Below, one piece after another: positions 44,832 to 53,059 of a DNA stretch of 64,000 nucleotides. The stretch is from Haloarcula amylovorans (lineage in GTDB: Archaea; Halobacteriota; Halobacteria; Halobacteriales; Haloarculaceae). Where the stretch lies: positions 1,299,456 to 1,363,455 of the forward strand of contig NZ_SRIF01000002.1 in assembly GCF_004681185.1 (NCBI RefSeq), read 5' to 3'. The position numbers were made by a program, and so were the translations under genes. The notes beneath the pieces were generated by a model. The model searched no databases. It was not told where the DNA came from and was given only the letters and a program-made list of their open reading frames with translations. Within the stretch, counting starts at the first letter, position 1; each line of letters begins with the position of its first letter.

Positions 44832-46313
44832 ATGACGCTGCGCGTGACGAACACGCTAACCGGCGAGACAGAGCCGTTCGAGCCACGCGACCCCGACTCC
44901 GTCTTGCTCTACTACTGTGGCCTCACGACGTCGGACCCGCCACATCTGGGCCACGCCCGCGGCTGGGTCCACGTCGACGTGATGTGTCGCTGGCTGGAGT
45001 GGCTGGGCTACGATGTCCACCACGTCGAGAACTTCACCGACGTCAACGAGAAGATCGTCGCCCGCGTCGGCGAAGACGGCGACAGCGAGGAGAGCGTCGC
45101 TCGACACTACGTCCAACAGGTCATCGAGGACATGCGCTCGCTCAACCTCGACCGCGCGGAGGTGTACCCCCGCGTCTCCGAGCACATCCCCGAGATCATC
45201 AGCCTCGTCGAGCGACTCGTCGAGGGCGGCCACGCTTACGAGGCCAACGGCTCGGTGTACTTCGACGTGACGAGTTTCGAGGAGTACGGGAAGCTGTCGA
45301 ATCAGTCCGTCGAGGACATCGAGGCGCAGGGCGAAGACGCCGAATCGGAGAAACGCCACCCCGCGGACTTCGCCCTCTGGAAGGCCGACGGCGTCGCGCC
45401 CGCGGACATCGAGGAACACCAGCATCCCGAAGCCTCGCCAGCCGAAGAAGCCTGCCAGACCGCCCAGACGTGGGACTCGCCGTGGGGCGAGGGCCGGCCG
45501 GGCTGGCACATCGAGTGCTCGGCCATGTCGATGACCCATCTCGACGAGACCATCGACATCCACGTCGGGGGACAGGACCTCGTCTTCCCCCACCACGAGA
45601 ACGAGGTGGCCCAGAGCGAGGCCGCAACCGGCGAGCGCTTCGCCGACTACTGGCTGCACGTCCGACTGCTAGAGACGAAAGGCGAGAAGATGTCCTCCTC
45701 GCTGGGGAACTTCTTCACCGTCAGCGAGGCCGTCGACGAATTCGGTTCCGACGTGCTCCGGACCTTCCTCCTCTCGACGGCGTACACCTCGCGGGCGACC
45801 TACAGCGAGGAGACCATCGCCGAGGCCGAGGAGCGCTGGGACCGCCTCCAGCGCGGCTACGAGCGAGCGGTCGCGGCCTGCGACGACGTGGACGCCTACG
45901 CGAAAGTCGCCGACGAGGAACTCCGCGACGCCGTCGACGCGGTGCGCGAAGAGTTCGAGGCCGCGATGAACGACGACTTCAACACCCGCGAGGCGACGAC
46001 GGCACTGCTCGACCTGACGAGCGCGGTCAACACGCACGTCGACGGGACCGAGGAGTACGACTACCGCGCGCTTCGAGAGGCCGTCGAGACGTTCGAGGAG
46101 TTCGGCGGCGGGATTTTGGGCCTCTCCTTCGGCGACGCGGGCGGCGAGGGCGATGTCACGCTCGCCGGCGATATCGCCGAACTCGTTCTCGACGTACGCG
46201 AACAGGAACGCGAAGCCGGTAACTACGACCGGGCCGACGAGTTGCGCGACGAACTCGAAGCGCTCGGCGTCGAGATACAGGACACCGACGACGGCCCGAG
46301 CTATCGCTTCTGA
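44832..46313 (+). CDS. cysS: Cysteinyl-tRNA synthetase
   Basis: A 493-residue class I synthetase. The zinc Cys and HIGH box are in YYCGLTTSDPPHLGHARGW; the KMSKS loop is GEKMSSSLGNF at about residues 285-295; zinc ligands also include the Cys-His-Glu cluster in WHIECSAMS and FPHHENE. The C-terminal anticodon-binding part is acidic (GDAGGEGD...). Length is standard. Cys-tRNA is charged directly, so the SepRS/SepCysS route is not needed here. Confidence 0.96.
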   Translation: MTLRVTNTLTGETEPFEPRDPDSVLLYYCGLTTSDPPHLGHARGWVHVDVMCRWLEWLGYDVHHVENFTDVNEKIVARVGEDGDSEESVARHYVQQVIEDMRSLNLDRAEVYPRVSEHIPEIISLVERLVEGGHAYEANGSVYFDVTSFEEYGKLSNQSVEDIEAQGEDAESEKRHPADFALWKADGVAPADIEEHQHPEASPAEEACQTAQTWDSPWGEGRPGWHIECSAMSMTHLDETIDIHVGGQDLVFPHHENEVAQSEAATGERFADYWLHVRLLETKGEKMSSSLGNFFTVSEAVDEFGSDVLRTFLLSTAYTSRATYSEETIAEAEERWDRLQRGYERAVAACDDVDAYAKVADEELRDAVDAVREEFEAAMNDDFNTREATTALLDLTSAVNTHVDGTEEYDYRALREAVETFEEFGGGILGLSFGDAGGEGDVTLAGDIAELVLDVREQEREAGNYDRADELRDELEALGVEIQDTDDGPSYRF

Positions 46314-46359
46314 GAGTGGCGGCGCGGGACTTATCTTCCCCCACTCGTACAGTTCTCGT

Positions 46360-46995
46360 ATGCGCAAACCGCTACTGGGTGTCCTCGTCGCCCTCCTCGT
46401 CGTCTCCTCCGGGTGTGTTGGCCTCATCACGGGCGAGACAGTCGCGTTCGAGTCCTCGCCAACCAGCGTCGACGACAGCGTACTCGAATCGACCGGATAC
46501 GAACTAACTAACTCGACCGAACAGAACGTTACCCGAACCGTCCAGTTCGCCGGGCAAGAGCGGACGATTCGCGTCGTCAACCACGTCGACCAGTACCGGC
46601 GTGGTATCGACTTCGGCCCGCTCGGGACGGTGCAACTGTCCCGATTCGTCGTCGTCTCGACGCCCAACGCCGAAGTAGCTGGACAGAGCCTCAACCCGGC
46701 CGCGCAGTGGTCGAACCGAGAGGTCGTCGCACGGGTCGCCAGTCGCGCCGGCGGGGTCCGCGACATCCAGTTCGAGGGCAATCGCACTACCCAGTCGCTC
46801 GGCGAGTCCCGCGAGGTCAGTACGTTCTCGGGGACGATGACCACCTTCGGACAGGAGATTGACGTCCGAATGCACGCGGCTTCCTTCGAACACGAGGGGG
46901 ACGTCATCATCGTGTTCGCGGTCCATCCCGACGAGATAGACGAGCAGGCTCGCGTCGATACGATGCTTCGGGGCTTGGAACACGAAGGAAACTGA
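46360..46995 (+). CDS. Lipoprotein, DUF6517-like (second copy in window)
   Basis: A 211-residue protein with a Sec signal peptide MRKPLLGVLVALLVV ending in the lipobox SSGC (residues 17-20). Mature part beta-rich with NSTEQNVTRTVQFAGQERTIRVVN and FSGTMTTFGQEIDVRMH, ending in EHEGDVIIVFAVHPDE. The C-terminal phrase resembles that of the lipoprotein at 22451-23227. Cys-anchored at the cell surface. ATG 46360 lies in a frame open further up but only this start gives a signal peptide. Confidence 0.75.
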   Translation: MRKPLLGVLVALLVVSSGCVGLITGETVAFESSPTSVDDSVLESTGYELTNSTEQNVTRTVQFAGQERTIRVVNHVDQYRRGIDFGPLGTVQLSRFVVVSTPNAEVAGQSLNPAAQWSNREVVARVASRAGGVRDIQFEGNRTTQSLGESREVSTFSGTMTTFGQEIDVRMHAASFEHEGDVIIVFAVHPDEIDEQARVDTMLRGLEHEGN

Positions 46996-47052
46996 GTCGG
47001 TCGGTTCGCGGCGTGGAGTACGCTTTTTATCCATCACTGTGATTACCGCGGC

Positions 47053-47220
47053 ATGAATTCCGTCTCCCTCGCGGGGGTGGCACTGACCGGCGTCGGTCTC
47101 GTGGGCTACGGCGCGGGCGTTCTCGTCCCCTACCCCGGCCGAGAACTGTCGCTGGCGGCGCTCATGACCGGGTTGACGGCGGTCGCGGTCGGTCGATCCG
47201 AGGGGGCGGAGACGGCATGA
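47053..47220 (+). CDS. 55-residue membrane protein preceding CorA
   Basis: A short gene (ATG 47053, TGA 47218-47220) encoding MNSVSLAGVALTGVGLVGYGAG and a second hydrophobic stretch (LSLAALMTGLTAVAVG), so two short helices joined by PYPGREL. Its stop overlaps the corA ATG by 4 bases (ATGA), which strongly suggests translational coupling with the magnesium channel. I know no named family. It could be a regulatory or assembly subunit of CorA (inference). Confidence 0.6.
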   Translation: MNSVSLAGVALTGVGLVGYGAGVLVPYPGRELSLAALMTGLTAVAVGRSEGAETA

Positions 47221-48194
47221 TCTCCGCGCTGGTCTACGCCGACCGGGAGGCCGTGGCCTACGACGATCTGACCGCCGCCCGCCGTGCCGTCGGGACGACG
47301 TGGGTCCACGTCGCCGACGCCGACGACGAGGAGATCGACGCCGTCGCCGCGGCGTTCGACCTCCACCGACTCGCCATCGACGACCTCCGTAACGGCGTCA
47401 GAGCCAAGACCGAAGAGTTCGCCGACCACACGTTCGTCCTCCTCAAGAGCGTCACGCTCACGCCCGGCGAGACCACCTTCGAGAAGGAGGTGGCGGCCAG
47501 CCCCATCGGTATCTTCATCGGTCGGGACTGGGTCGTCACCCTCTCACCGGGCCGTGTCGAGGCAGTCCAGCGCGTGATGGACGCCGCCGAGCGCGGCGAC
47601 GAACGCCTGCTCCACCGGGGGCCGGACTTCACCGCCTCTCGCGTCGCCGATGTCATCGTTGACGCCTACTTCGACTTACTCGACGACGTCGAGACGGACA
47701 TCGAGGAGATAGAGGAGGAGGTGCTCGCCTCGACGGACATCGAGACGCTGGAGAAGATAAACGACGTGCGCCGGGACCTGCTCTCGTTCCGTAAGCAGGT
47801 CTGGCCTGCCCGCGAAGCCGTCGGGACGCTCGCTCGGGGGGACCCGCCACAAGTCCAGCAACAGACGGAGAAGTATTTCAGAGATATTCACGACCACCTC
47901 GTCCAGATCGTCGACCTGACCGAGACGTACCGCGATCTGGTGGCGGGCGCACGCGACATCTACCTCAACACGCTCTCTCAATCGACCAACGAAGTGATGA
48001 AGGTCCTCACCGTCGTCGCGACGATCTTCATCCCGCTGACCTTTGTCGTCGGCGTCTACGGGATGAACTTCGGCGGCAGTCCGTACAACATGCCGGAACT
48101 GGGCTGGACGTACGCTTATCCGGCGACGATACTCGGGATGGCACTGATGACCGCAATCATGCTCGTTCACTTCCGCCGTCGGGAGTACCTATAA
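47217..48194 (+). CDS. corA: Magnesium/cobalt transporter CorA
   Basis: A 325-residue channel. The large N-terminal cytoplasmic domain is followed by the long stalk helix and two C-terminal membrane helices; the signature YGMNFGG (GMN) is at about residue 281-287, after the first helix FIPLTFVVGV. The C-terminus is basic (HFRRREYL). Length is typical. It is coupled to the 55-residue gene upstream and converges with the TctA-like gene, overlapping its stop by a few bases. Confidence 0.93.
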   Translation: MISALVYADREAVAYDDLTAARRAVGTTWVHVADADDEEIDAVAAAFDLHRLAIDDLRNGVRAKTEEFADHTFVLLKSVTLTPGETTFEKEVAASPIGIFIGRDWVVTLSPGRVEAVQRVMDAAERGDERLLHRGPDFTASRVADVIVDAYFDLLDDVETDIEEIEEEVLASTDIETLEKINDVRRDLLSFRKQVWPAREAVGTLARGDPPQVQQQTEKYFRDIHDHLVQIVDLTETYRDLVAGARDIYLNTLSQSTNEVMKVLTVVATIFIPLTFVVGVYGMNFGGSPYNMPELGWTYAYPATILGMALMTAIMLVHFRRREYL

Positions 48195-49415
48195 AGCGAT
48201 GGGCACGAGGAGCACGCCCATCAGGGTCGCTCGCCGACAGCCAAACCGCGGTGGCAGGTGGCCGACGAGCGTCGCCGCACCGAACGCGCCGACGCCCACG
48301 GCTCCGGCAAACACCGCTGAGAGACAGACGAGACCGGCGAGTACCGACACCGACAGCCACGTCGGGTCCAGCCGGCCGACCGTCCGCAGATAGCGGTCGC
48401 CGAGTGTCGGCACCAACAGTGCGCCGGCCACTCCCGCGACAGCGACGGCGGCCAACAGGGAGGGAAGCGCAAGTGGGACCGCGGCACGGTCGAGCGCGAC
48501 CAGCACGCCTGTCCGAGGGTCACCGAAGGCCACTAGCGCAAATAGCGCGAACACTGCCGTCGCCGTGTTCACACCGCTCGTTGTGACGACGAACGCTCGC
48601 GGTCCGTTTCCCGTGGTCAAGCCGAGTGCGAGCGTCGCCGCAACAGCGCTGGAGACGCCCGGGAGATAGCCGACGGCGGCTCCACAGAGCGTTCCGACGG
48701 TAGCCAACAGCGCGATAGCTCGTGGCGGCGTCGTTACCCTCGCGTCAGCCTGCGGTGGCACGCCGTCGCCTTCTATCGCTGCGAGCAGTACTGGCGCGCC
48801 GAACAGTCCAGAGAACAGCGGGACGAGGACATCGGCGACGGGCAACGCACTCGACACGGGGGCGTCGAGCAACGCGAGTCCGAGCGCCCCGCTGGCCGAA
48901 AGCGAGAGTACCGCCCCGATTCGCCGTCTCAGTCCGCCTTCGGTGACCACCAGTAGCGCCGCGATACCGACGAGGACGAGAGTTAGATGCGCCGAGACCA
49001 ATGGGTAGTGCCGCATCATCGCTGCCGTCACCGGTACTGCCAGCGGCACCGCCAGTAGGACCGCGCCGCCGCTCCCCAGCGCAGACAGACGGAGGGCTTC
49101 GCGACCGCGTCCCTCGATAACCAATCGATGACTCGGTAGTGCACCGGCTGCCATCGCCGGGTCGGGGACGCCGAGAGCCAGCGCCGGAACTACGTCGAGA
49201 AACGTATGTGTCACCCCGGCGGCGAGCATCGCCGCGCCGACGTAGAGGCGGGGACCGGGGACATTCCCCGCTATCGCTGCGAGCAGTAGCGCAAGCGTGT
49301 TGGCGTGAAGTCCCGGCACGAGCCCGCTCAGCGTGCCGAGACAGACGCCGCCGATGATGGCGACCAGCAACCCGACGACCGAGAGCGGATCAGCCGTCAG
49401 CCTGACCGGGAGCAT
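48189..49415 (-). CDS. TctA-like permease (DUF112 family)
   Basis: A 408-residue membrane protein with about 10-12 hydrophobic segments. The N-terminal glycine-rich segment CLGTLSGLVPGLHANTLALL and its internal counterpart in VGYLPGVSSAVAATLALGL match the duplicated loops of the TctA family of tripartite tricarboxylate transporters. No TctB or periplasmic TctC gene is adjacent. The archaeal stand-alone versions have unknown substrates. Its end overlaps corA tail to tail by 6 bases. Confidence 0.82.
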   Translation of the reverse strand: MLPVRLTADPLSVVGLLVAIIGGVCLGTLSGLVPGLHANTLALLLAAIAGNVPGPRLYVGAAMLAAGVTHTFLDVVPALALGVPDPAMAAGALPSHRLVIEGRGREALRLSALGSGGAVLLAVPLAVPVTAAMMRHYPLVSAHLTLVLVGIAALLVVTEGGLRRRIGAVLSLSASGALGLALLDAPVSSALPVADVLVPLFSGLFGAPVLLAAIEGDGVPPQADARVTTPPRAIALLATVGTLCGAAVGYLPGVSSAVAATLALGLTTGNGPRAFVVTTSGVNTATAVFALFALVAFGDPRTGVLVALDRAAVPLALPSLLAAVAVAGVAGALLVPTLGDRYLRTVGRLDPTWLSVSVLAGLVCLSAVFAGAVGVGAFGAATLVGHLPPRFGCRRATLMGVLLVPIAL

Positions 49416-49519
49416 ACGCCCGTTGGTCCTGTTTCGGTACTTGAACCTCCGGACGGCGACGTGAGGACAGCGCCGCGGCTACCCGGTCGCGCGAAAGAAA
49501 ATGCGTGTCTGGAGCCGAG

Positions 49520-49867
49520 TTATCCGAAGAGTTCGCCGAGGCCCTCACCGCTGGCCTCGTCGTCCTCGTCGTCGTCGCCGTCGTCTTCGTCGGCGGCTTC
49601 TTCTTCTTCGGCTTCCTCGTCAGCCTCGTCGGACTCCTCGTCTCCACCGGCAGGTGCGCCGCCAGCAGCGCCGCCAGCGGCGACGGGTGCGGCAGCAGCC
49701 TCCTCGACGGCCTCCTCGATATCGACGTCTTCGAGGGCCGCGACGAGCGCCTTAACGCGGGATTCCTCGACGTCGACACCGGCGGATTCGAGTACGTCGG
49801 TGAGGTTGTCTTCGTTGATCTCTTCGCCCGATTCGTTCAGGATGAGTGCAGCGTAAACGTATTCCAT
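49520..49867 (-). CDS. rpl12: 50S ribosomal protein P1/L12
   Basis: A 115-residue stalk protein starting [19 protein letters not shown]. Residues 1-60 are the dimerising helical domain, then an Ala/Gly/Pro hinge, then an extremely acidic stretch and the conserved C-terminal factor-binding end [11 protein letters not shown]. It recruits translational GTPases. Last gene of the L1-L10-L12 operon, 20 bases after rpl10. Confidence 0.95.
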   Translation of the reverse strand: MEYVYAALILNESGEEINEDNLTDVLESAGVDVEESRVKALVAALEDVDIEEAVEEAAAAPVAAGGAAGGAPAGGDEESDEADEEAEEEEAADEDDGDDDEDDEASGEGLGELFG

Positions 49868-49887
49868 TGTTCTGTCGTGTGAGTGTG

Positions 49888-50937
49888 TTAGAACATCGCT
49901 CCGAGCGCGTCGCCGGCGTCTTCGTCGTCGTCATCGTCGTCCTCGGCCTCGTCGGCTTCGGACTCGGCGTCGGCTTCGGCGTCGTCCTCAGAAGCGGTGT
50001 CGTCGTGGTCATCAGCCTGTTCCTCTGTCGCCGGGGCAGTCTCCAGTTCCTGGAGCTCCTCCGGCAGGGCTTCCTCGTCGTCGATTTGTGCGGCGAGCGC
50101 ACGGACCTGTGCGTCGGCCTTGCTCACGAGGTCGGGGACGACCTCGGGGTCCTCGATGGCGGCCGCGAGCGCGAGGCTCTTGGCTTCGCCACGGGCCGTC
50201 TGCAGCATGGTCGTGACGGTCGTCGAAGTGGGGTACTCGGCGTTGACCGAGAGGTTGAACGCCCCGCTGACGGCCGCCTTGATGTCGCTCTCGTACTCCT
50301 CGACGTCGAGTTCCAGTTCGTCCGGCTCGAAGCGCACACCATCGGCGAAGACAGCGCGCAGGTCGAGACCGACCTCCTTGGGTTCGATGCCCAGTTCGTT
50401 GAGGACGTTGGCGAGGTCCTGTGAGACCTCTTCGCCCGTCTCGAGGACGGTCGAGTCCGAGAGGACCTGAATCGAGCCCTCCTGAATCCGAGCGTCCGCG
50501 CCGATGCTCTGGAGTTCGCCGACGAACGGACCCGGGTCGACGCCGGTGTCACCCTCGGGGATGACGATGTCGTTCGGGGCGATCTCTCCGGCACCGATCG
50601 GTGCGGGCGTCTTCGATGCTTCGAGTTCCTGGTACAGCGAGAACGGGTTGCTGTCCGTGCCGATGAGTCCGACCTGCCCGGCAACGTACTCGGTTAGCTC
50701 TTCGAGGCCGTCGTCGACCTTTTCGAGTGCGCGCACGAGCAACGTGTTCCGGGAGACGCGGAGTTCCGCGGTGCCGTGGAGGTCACGTCGCATGTCCTGG
50801 AGCTGCCGGGAGGGAATCCCCGTGATGTCGACAACGCCGACGCTCTCGTACGATTCGAGCATCTCGGCGATCGCGTCGACTTCCTCCTCTTTCCACTGCG
50901 GAATGGTCTCGGTCTTTCGTTCGCTCTCGGCGCTCAT
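49888..50937 (-). CDS. rpl10: 50S ribosomal protein L10 (P0)
   Basis: A 349-residue protein. The RNA-binding N-terminal part starts [19 protein letters not shown] and contains [16 protein letters not shown] and [13 protein letters not shown]. It is followed by L12-binding helices and an acidic tail ending DALGAMF like the L12 end. It anchors L12 dimers to the GTPase centre. ATG 50937 lies one base after the rpl1 stop. Confidence 0.95.
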   Translation of the reverse strand: MSAESERKTETIPQWKEEEVDAIAEMLESYESVGVVDITGIPSRQLQDMRRDLHGTAELRVSRNTLLVRALEKVDDGLEELTEYVAGQVGLIGTDSNPFSLYQELEASKTPAPIGAGEIAPNDIVIPEGDTGVDPGPFVGELQSIGADARIQEGSIQVLSDSTVLETGEEVSQDLANVLNELGIEPKEVGLDLRAVFADGVRFEPDELELDVEEYESDIKAAVSGAFNLSVNAEYPTSTTVTTMLQTARGEAKSLALAAAIEDPEVVPDLVSKADAQVRALAAQIDDEEALPEELQELETAPATEEQADDHDDTASEDDAEADAESEADEAEDDDDDDEDAGDALGAMF

Positions 50938-50938
50938 A

Positions 50939-51577
50939 TCAGGCCACCTCCATGGCGGGACCCATCGTCGTCTTCACGAAGACGGAGTCGATGTTGAGCG
51001 GCCCCTTTTCGAGGTCGGCGTGCAAGCGCCGCAGGATGACGTCGATGTTGTCGGCGATGTTTTCGGCCGACATGTCTTCGGCACCGACGCGCGTGTGGAA
51101 CGTCCGTCGTTCCCCGCTGCGGAGCTGCACGGTGTTTTTCATGCGGTTGATGACTTCGACGACGTCGTCGTCGGGGTCGAGCGGTTCCGGCATCTTCCCG
51201 CGTGGTCCCAGCACGGTCCCGAGATATCGACCGATGTCCTGCATCAGGTCCTTCTCCGCGATGAAGAAGTCAGTGTCATCGGCGAGGTCCTTGGCGGCGT
51301 CGTCGTCGCCACCCAGTTCCTCGAGGTCGTTCTGGTCGAGTACGTCGTCTGCGACCTCCTCGGCACGGAGGGCGGTTTCGCCCTCTGCGAAGACCACGAT
51401 CGTGGTCTCCTGTCCGGTACCGGAAGGAAGGACGACAGACTCGTCGACACGATTCGACGGATTGTTGAGGTCCAAATCGCGCAAGTTGATAGCGAGGTCG
51501 ACCGTCTCGCGGAAGTTCCGCTCAGGTGCGTCCTCGAGTGCGCGAGAGACTGCGTTCTCTATTTCCTGGTCTGCCAT
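50939..51577 (-). CDS. rpl1: 50S ribosomal protein L1
   Basis: A 212-residue protein: [22 protein letters not shown], followed by the alpha/beta domain with the L1 signature [11 protein letters not shown] near residue 110-125. It is the first gene of the operon and in archaea acts as the autogenous regulator by binding its own mRNA. A strong SD sequence (GGAGGTGA, 51581-51588 on the minus strand) precedes the ATG. Its leader is described separately. Confidence 0.95.
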   Translation of the reverse strand: MADQEIENAVSRALEDAPERNFRETVDLAINLRDLDLNNPSNRVDESVVLPSGTGQETTIVVFAEGETALRAEEVADDVLDQNDLEELGGDDDAAKDLADDTDFFIAEKDLMQDIGRYLGTVLGPRGKMPEPLDPDDDVVEVINRMKNTVQLRSGERRTFHTRVGAEDMSAENIADNIDVILRRLHADLEKGPLNIDSVFVKTTMGPAMEVA

Positions 51578-51642
51578 TGTTCACCTCCGTAGTGCGCCAA
51601 ACGGCTTCTACGGGTCAGTGAAACAGGCGGATGCCTGTCTCG
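51578..51642 (-). promoter_or_regulatory. Leader of the L1-L10-L12 mRNA with a stem-loop
   Basis: From a TATA box at about 51666-51671 transcription should start near 51642, giving a leader of about 65 bases. It contains a perfect 6-bp stem ACAGGC/GCCTGT (51623-51638) with a four-base loop, and ends with the Shine-Dalgarno GGAGGTGA. In haloarchaea and methanogens the L1 protein represses its own mRNA by binding a site near here, so the stem is a good candidate. The start site is inferred from promoter spacing. Confidence 0.5.
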
Positions 51643-51665
51643 TACGGGGAGAGGCCAATGCGACA

Positions 51666-51671
51666 CTTAAA
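51666..51671 (-). promoter_or_regulatory. TATA box of rpl1 operon
   Basis: Read on the minus strand the box is TTTAAG within GGCTTTAAGTG. It shows that the L1 operon is transcribed independently of rpl11. The rest of the gap, 51672-51880, holds no gene; a short stem AGCGT/ACGCT near 51807-51825 might help terminate rpl11. Confidence 0.5.
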
Positions 51672-51880
51672 GCCGTCGAACCGTCTTCCTTCCGTTTCTT
51701 ACGCAGCGCTGTCGCTGTCACGGAGTATCGAATCGTCGAGCGCCGAGAGGAGCAGCTGCCGTCGAGAAACCCGTGTTACCCTCCGTGTTCTGGGGGTTGC
51801 AAAGCGTCTTCGCTACGCTGTGGCTTCTTCAGCAGACACACCGATGCGCTCGTAAAACTCGCGTATCGAGCGTTCGCGGC

Positions 51881-52369
51881 TTACGCCGACGCTTCAGCCG
51901 CGAACACGTCGTCGTACTCGCCCTCGTCGATTCGCTTCTTGAACTCACGGGGATTGTTCCCCTCGATGGTGACGCCGAGCGAGGTACAGGTACCGACGAC
52001 TTCCTTCGCGGCGTTCTTCAGGTCGTACGCCAGCAAATCAGACTGCTTCTGTTCTGCAATCTGCTTGATCTGGTCGGCCGAGAGGTCGGCGACGAAGTCC
52101 TCTTGGGGTTCGCCGCTGCCCGTCTCGAAGCCGGCCTCGTCCTTGATGAGTTCGGCCGTCGGCGGCACACCGACCTCGATACTGAACGAGCCGTCGTCGT
52201 CGTAGTCGACGGTGACGGGGACTTCGGTTCCGTCGAACGCTTCCGTCTGGTCGTTGATCTCCTGAACGACTGCCTGCACGTCCACAGGCGTCGGTCCCAG
52301 TTCGGGGCCGAGAGGCGGGCCAGGGTTGGCCTGCCCACCGGGGACGAGCACTTCGATAGTTCCAGCCAT
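51881..52369 (-). CDS. rpl11: 50S ribosomal protein L11
   Basis: A 162-residue protein: MAGTIEVLVPGGQANPGPPL, the conserved Pro/Gly-rich N-terminal domain, then the C-terminal RNA-binding part. It forms the GTPase-associated centre with 23S rRNA and L10. It has its own promoter and is separated from rpl1 by about 300 bases, as known for haloarchaea where L11 is transcribed alone. Confidence 0.95.
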   Translation of the reverse strand: MAGTIEVLVPGGQANPGPPLGPELGPTPVDVQAVVQEINDQTEAFDGTEVPVTVDYDDDGSFSIEVGVPPTAELIKDEAGFETGSGEPQEDFVADLSADQIKQIAEQKQSDLLAYDLKNAAKEVVGTCTSLGVTIEGNNPREFKKRIDEGEYDDVFAAEASA

Positions 52370-52392
52370 GTACGGTCAATCCTCCGCGGCAG

Positions 52393-52398
52393 TTTAAA
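52393..52398 (-). promoter_or_regulatory. TATA box of rpl11
   Basis: TTTAAA (palindromic) is centred about 26 bases upstream of the rpl11 ATG, giving a leaderless transcript. Confidence 0.5.
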
Positions 52399-52490
52399 GG
52401 ATTGCGTTTCAGCACCGTGCGCGTGAGGGCGGCACACGGTCTAGGTGGGCTGATTCGTCGTTGGCAGCGTGGCGGGACGGTAGCGGTATC

Positions 52491-52579
52491 GTGAAGTACC
52501 TCGGGGGCAAGTAGTTCGAGACGCTTTGCGTCTCGTTATCACGGAAATCGAAGATTTCCGTCCGACCCCGAGGCTTCAC
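52491..52579. repeat. Three-way-junction element, copy 1
   Basis: An outer stem GTGAAG..CCTCGGGG (52491-52506) with CCCCGAGGCTTCAC (52566-52579), with a 2-base bulge, encloses two hairpins: an 8-bp stem at 52517-52535 (loop TTT) and an 8-bp stem at 52542-52560 (loop GAA), separated by six bases, TTATCA. Copies 2 and 3 have the same design with other stem sequences. Confidence 0.6.
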
Positions 52580-52648
52580 CGTTTTGACCGCACGTCCCAA
52601 ACCGGGCCGTGCCATCGCAAGCGGATTTAACTGGAATTAGGCGCTAAG

Positions 52649-52766
52649 TCCCCTTCCTCAAGGAGTCGTTCGAGAGAGCTTCGCTCTCTCGTGATCACGA
52701 AAATCTTCGATTTTCGGACGACAACGCAGGGAGCGTAGCGACCGAGTAGCGCAGTAGGGAAGGGGA
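52649..52766. repeat. Three-way-junction element, copy 2
   Basis: Core 52665-52722: a 6-bp closing stem GTCGTT/GACGAC directly encloses a 9-bp hairpin (52671-52691, loop TTC) and an 8-bp hairpin (52698-52716, loop TTC), separated by TGATCA. A further outer stem TCCCCTTCC (52649-52657) with GGAAGGGGA (52758-52766) is possible. Confidence 0.6.
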
Positions 52767-52770
52767 TACA

Positions 52771-52828
52771 GCGTTCACAAGAGCTCTGCTCTTGTGCGCG
52801 AACGAGATGCTCCGCGTCTCGTCAACGC
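52771..52828. repeat. Three-way-junction element, copy 3
   Basis: GCGTT (52771-52775) pairs with AACGC (52824-52828) and encloses a 9-bp hairpin (52776-52796, loop TCT) and an 8-bp hairpin (52803-52821, loop TCC, one G-T pair), again separated by six bases, CGCGAA. Confidence 0.6.
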
Positions 52829-52909
52829 CGCACGGTTCTCAAACACGTTCGTCGCTCGGCTCACAGGCCCACCGCTACTTTATGTCTATCCATAGTCTAT
52901 ACATCTGTG
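52829..52909 (+). promoter_or_regulatory. Promoter and left side of the TnpB element
   Basis: The TATA-like ACTTTATG (52877-52884) lies about 29 bases before the ATG at 52910. Overlapping the expected start site is a 9-bp inverted repeat TCTATCCAT (52885-52893) and ATGGATAGA (52910-52918), whose right arm includes the start codon. It could be an operator for the AbrB-like protein or a translational hairpin. The exact left end of the element is not evident. Confidence 0.45.
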
Positions 52910-53056
52910 ATGGATAGATTTGAAATCGAAGGCGAGGAAGTCCTCGACGGGACTGCAAAACCGTCGGGAAATAGTGCCCACGTCATCGTCCCAAAACGCT
53001 GGCGTGGAGCCGACGTGAAAGTCGTCCGCGTCTCCGAACCCCCTTCAGACGAGTAA
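52910..53056 (+). CDS. DUF2080-like transposon-encoded protein (AbrB-type fold)
   Basis: A 48-residue protein (MDRFEIEGEEVLDGTAKP, then GNSAHVIVPKRWRGADVKVVRV) with the swapped-hairpin pattern of AbrB/SpoVT DNA-binding domains. The family DUF2080 is often found immediately before TnpB in archaeal IS1341-type elements; here tnpB starts 3 bases after its stop. It may bind the inverted repeat over its own start codon (inference). It is too short to be an enzyme. Confidence 0.75.
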   Translation: MDRFEIEGEEVLDGTAKPSGNSAHVIVPKRWRGADVKVVRVSEPPSDE

Positions 53057-53059
53057 GAT

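Noticed and set aside
44114..46222. A 702-residue open frame across cysS
   Set aside because: It covers a different frame of the clear cysS gene, has an Arg-rich product and no domain.
52409..52615. A 68-residue minus-strand frame
   Set aside because: It runs through the hairpins of the structured repeat and has no relation to known proteins; open by chance.
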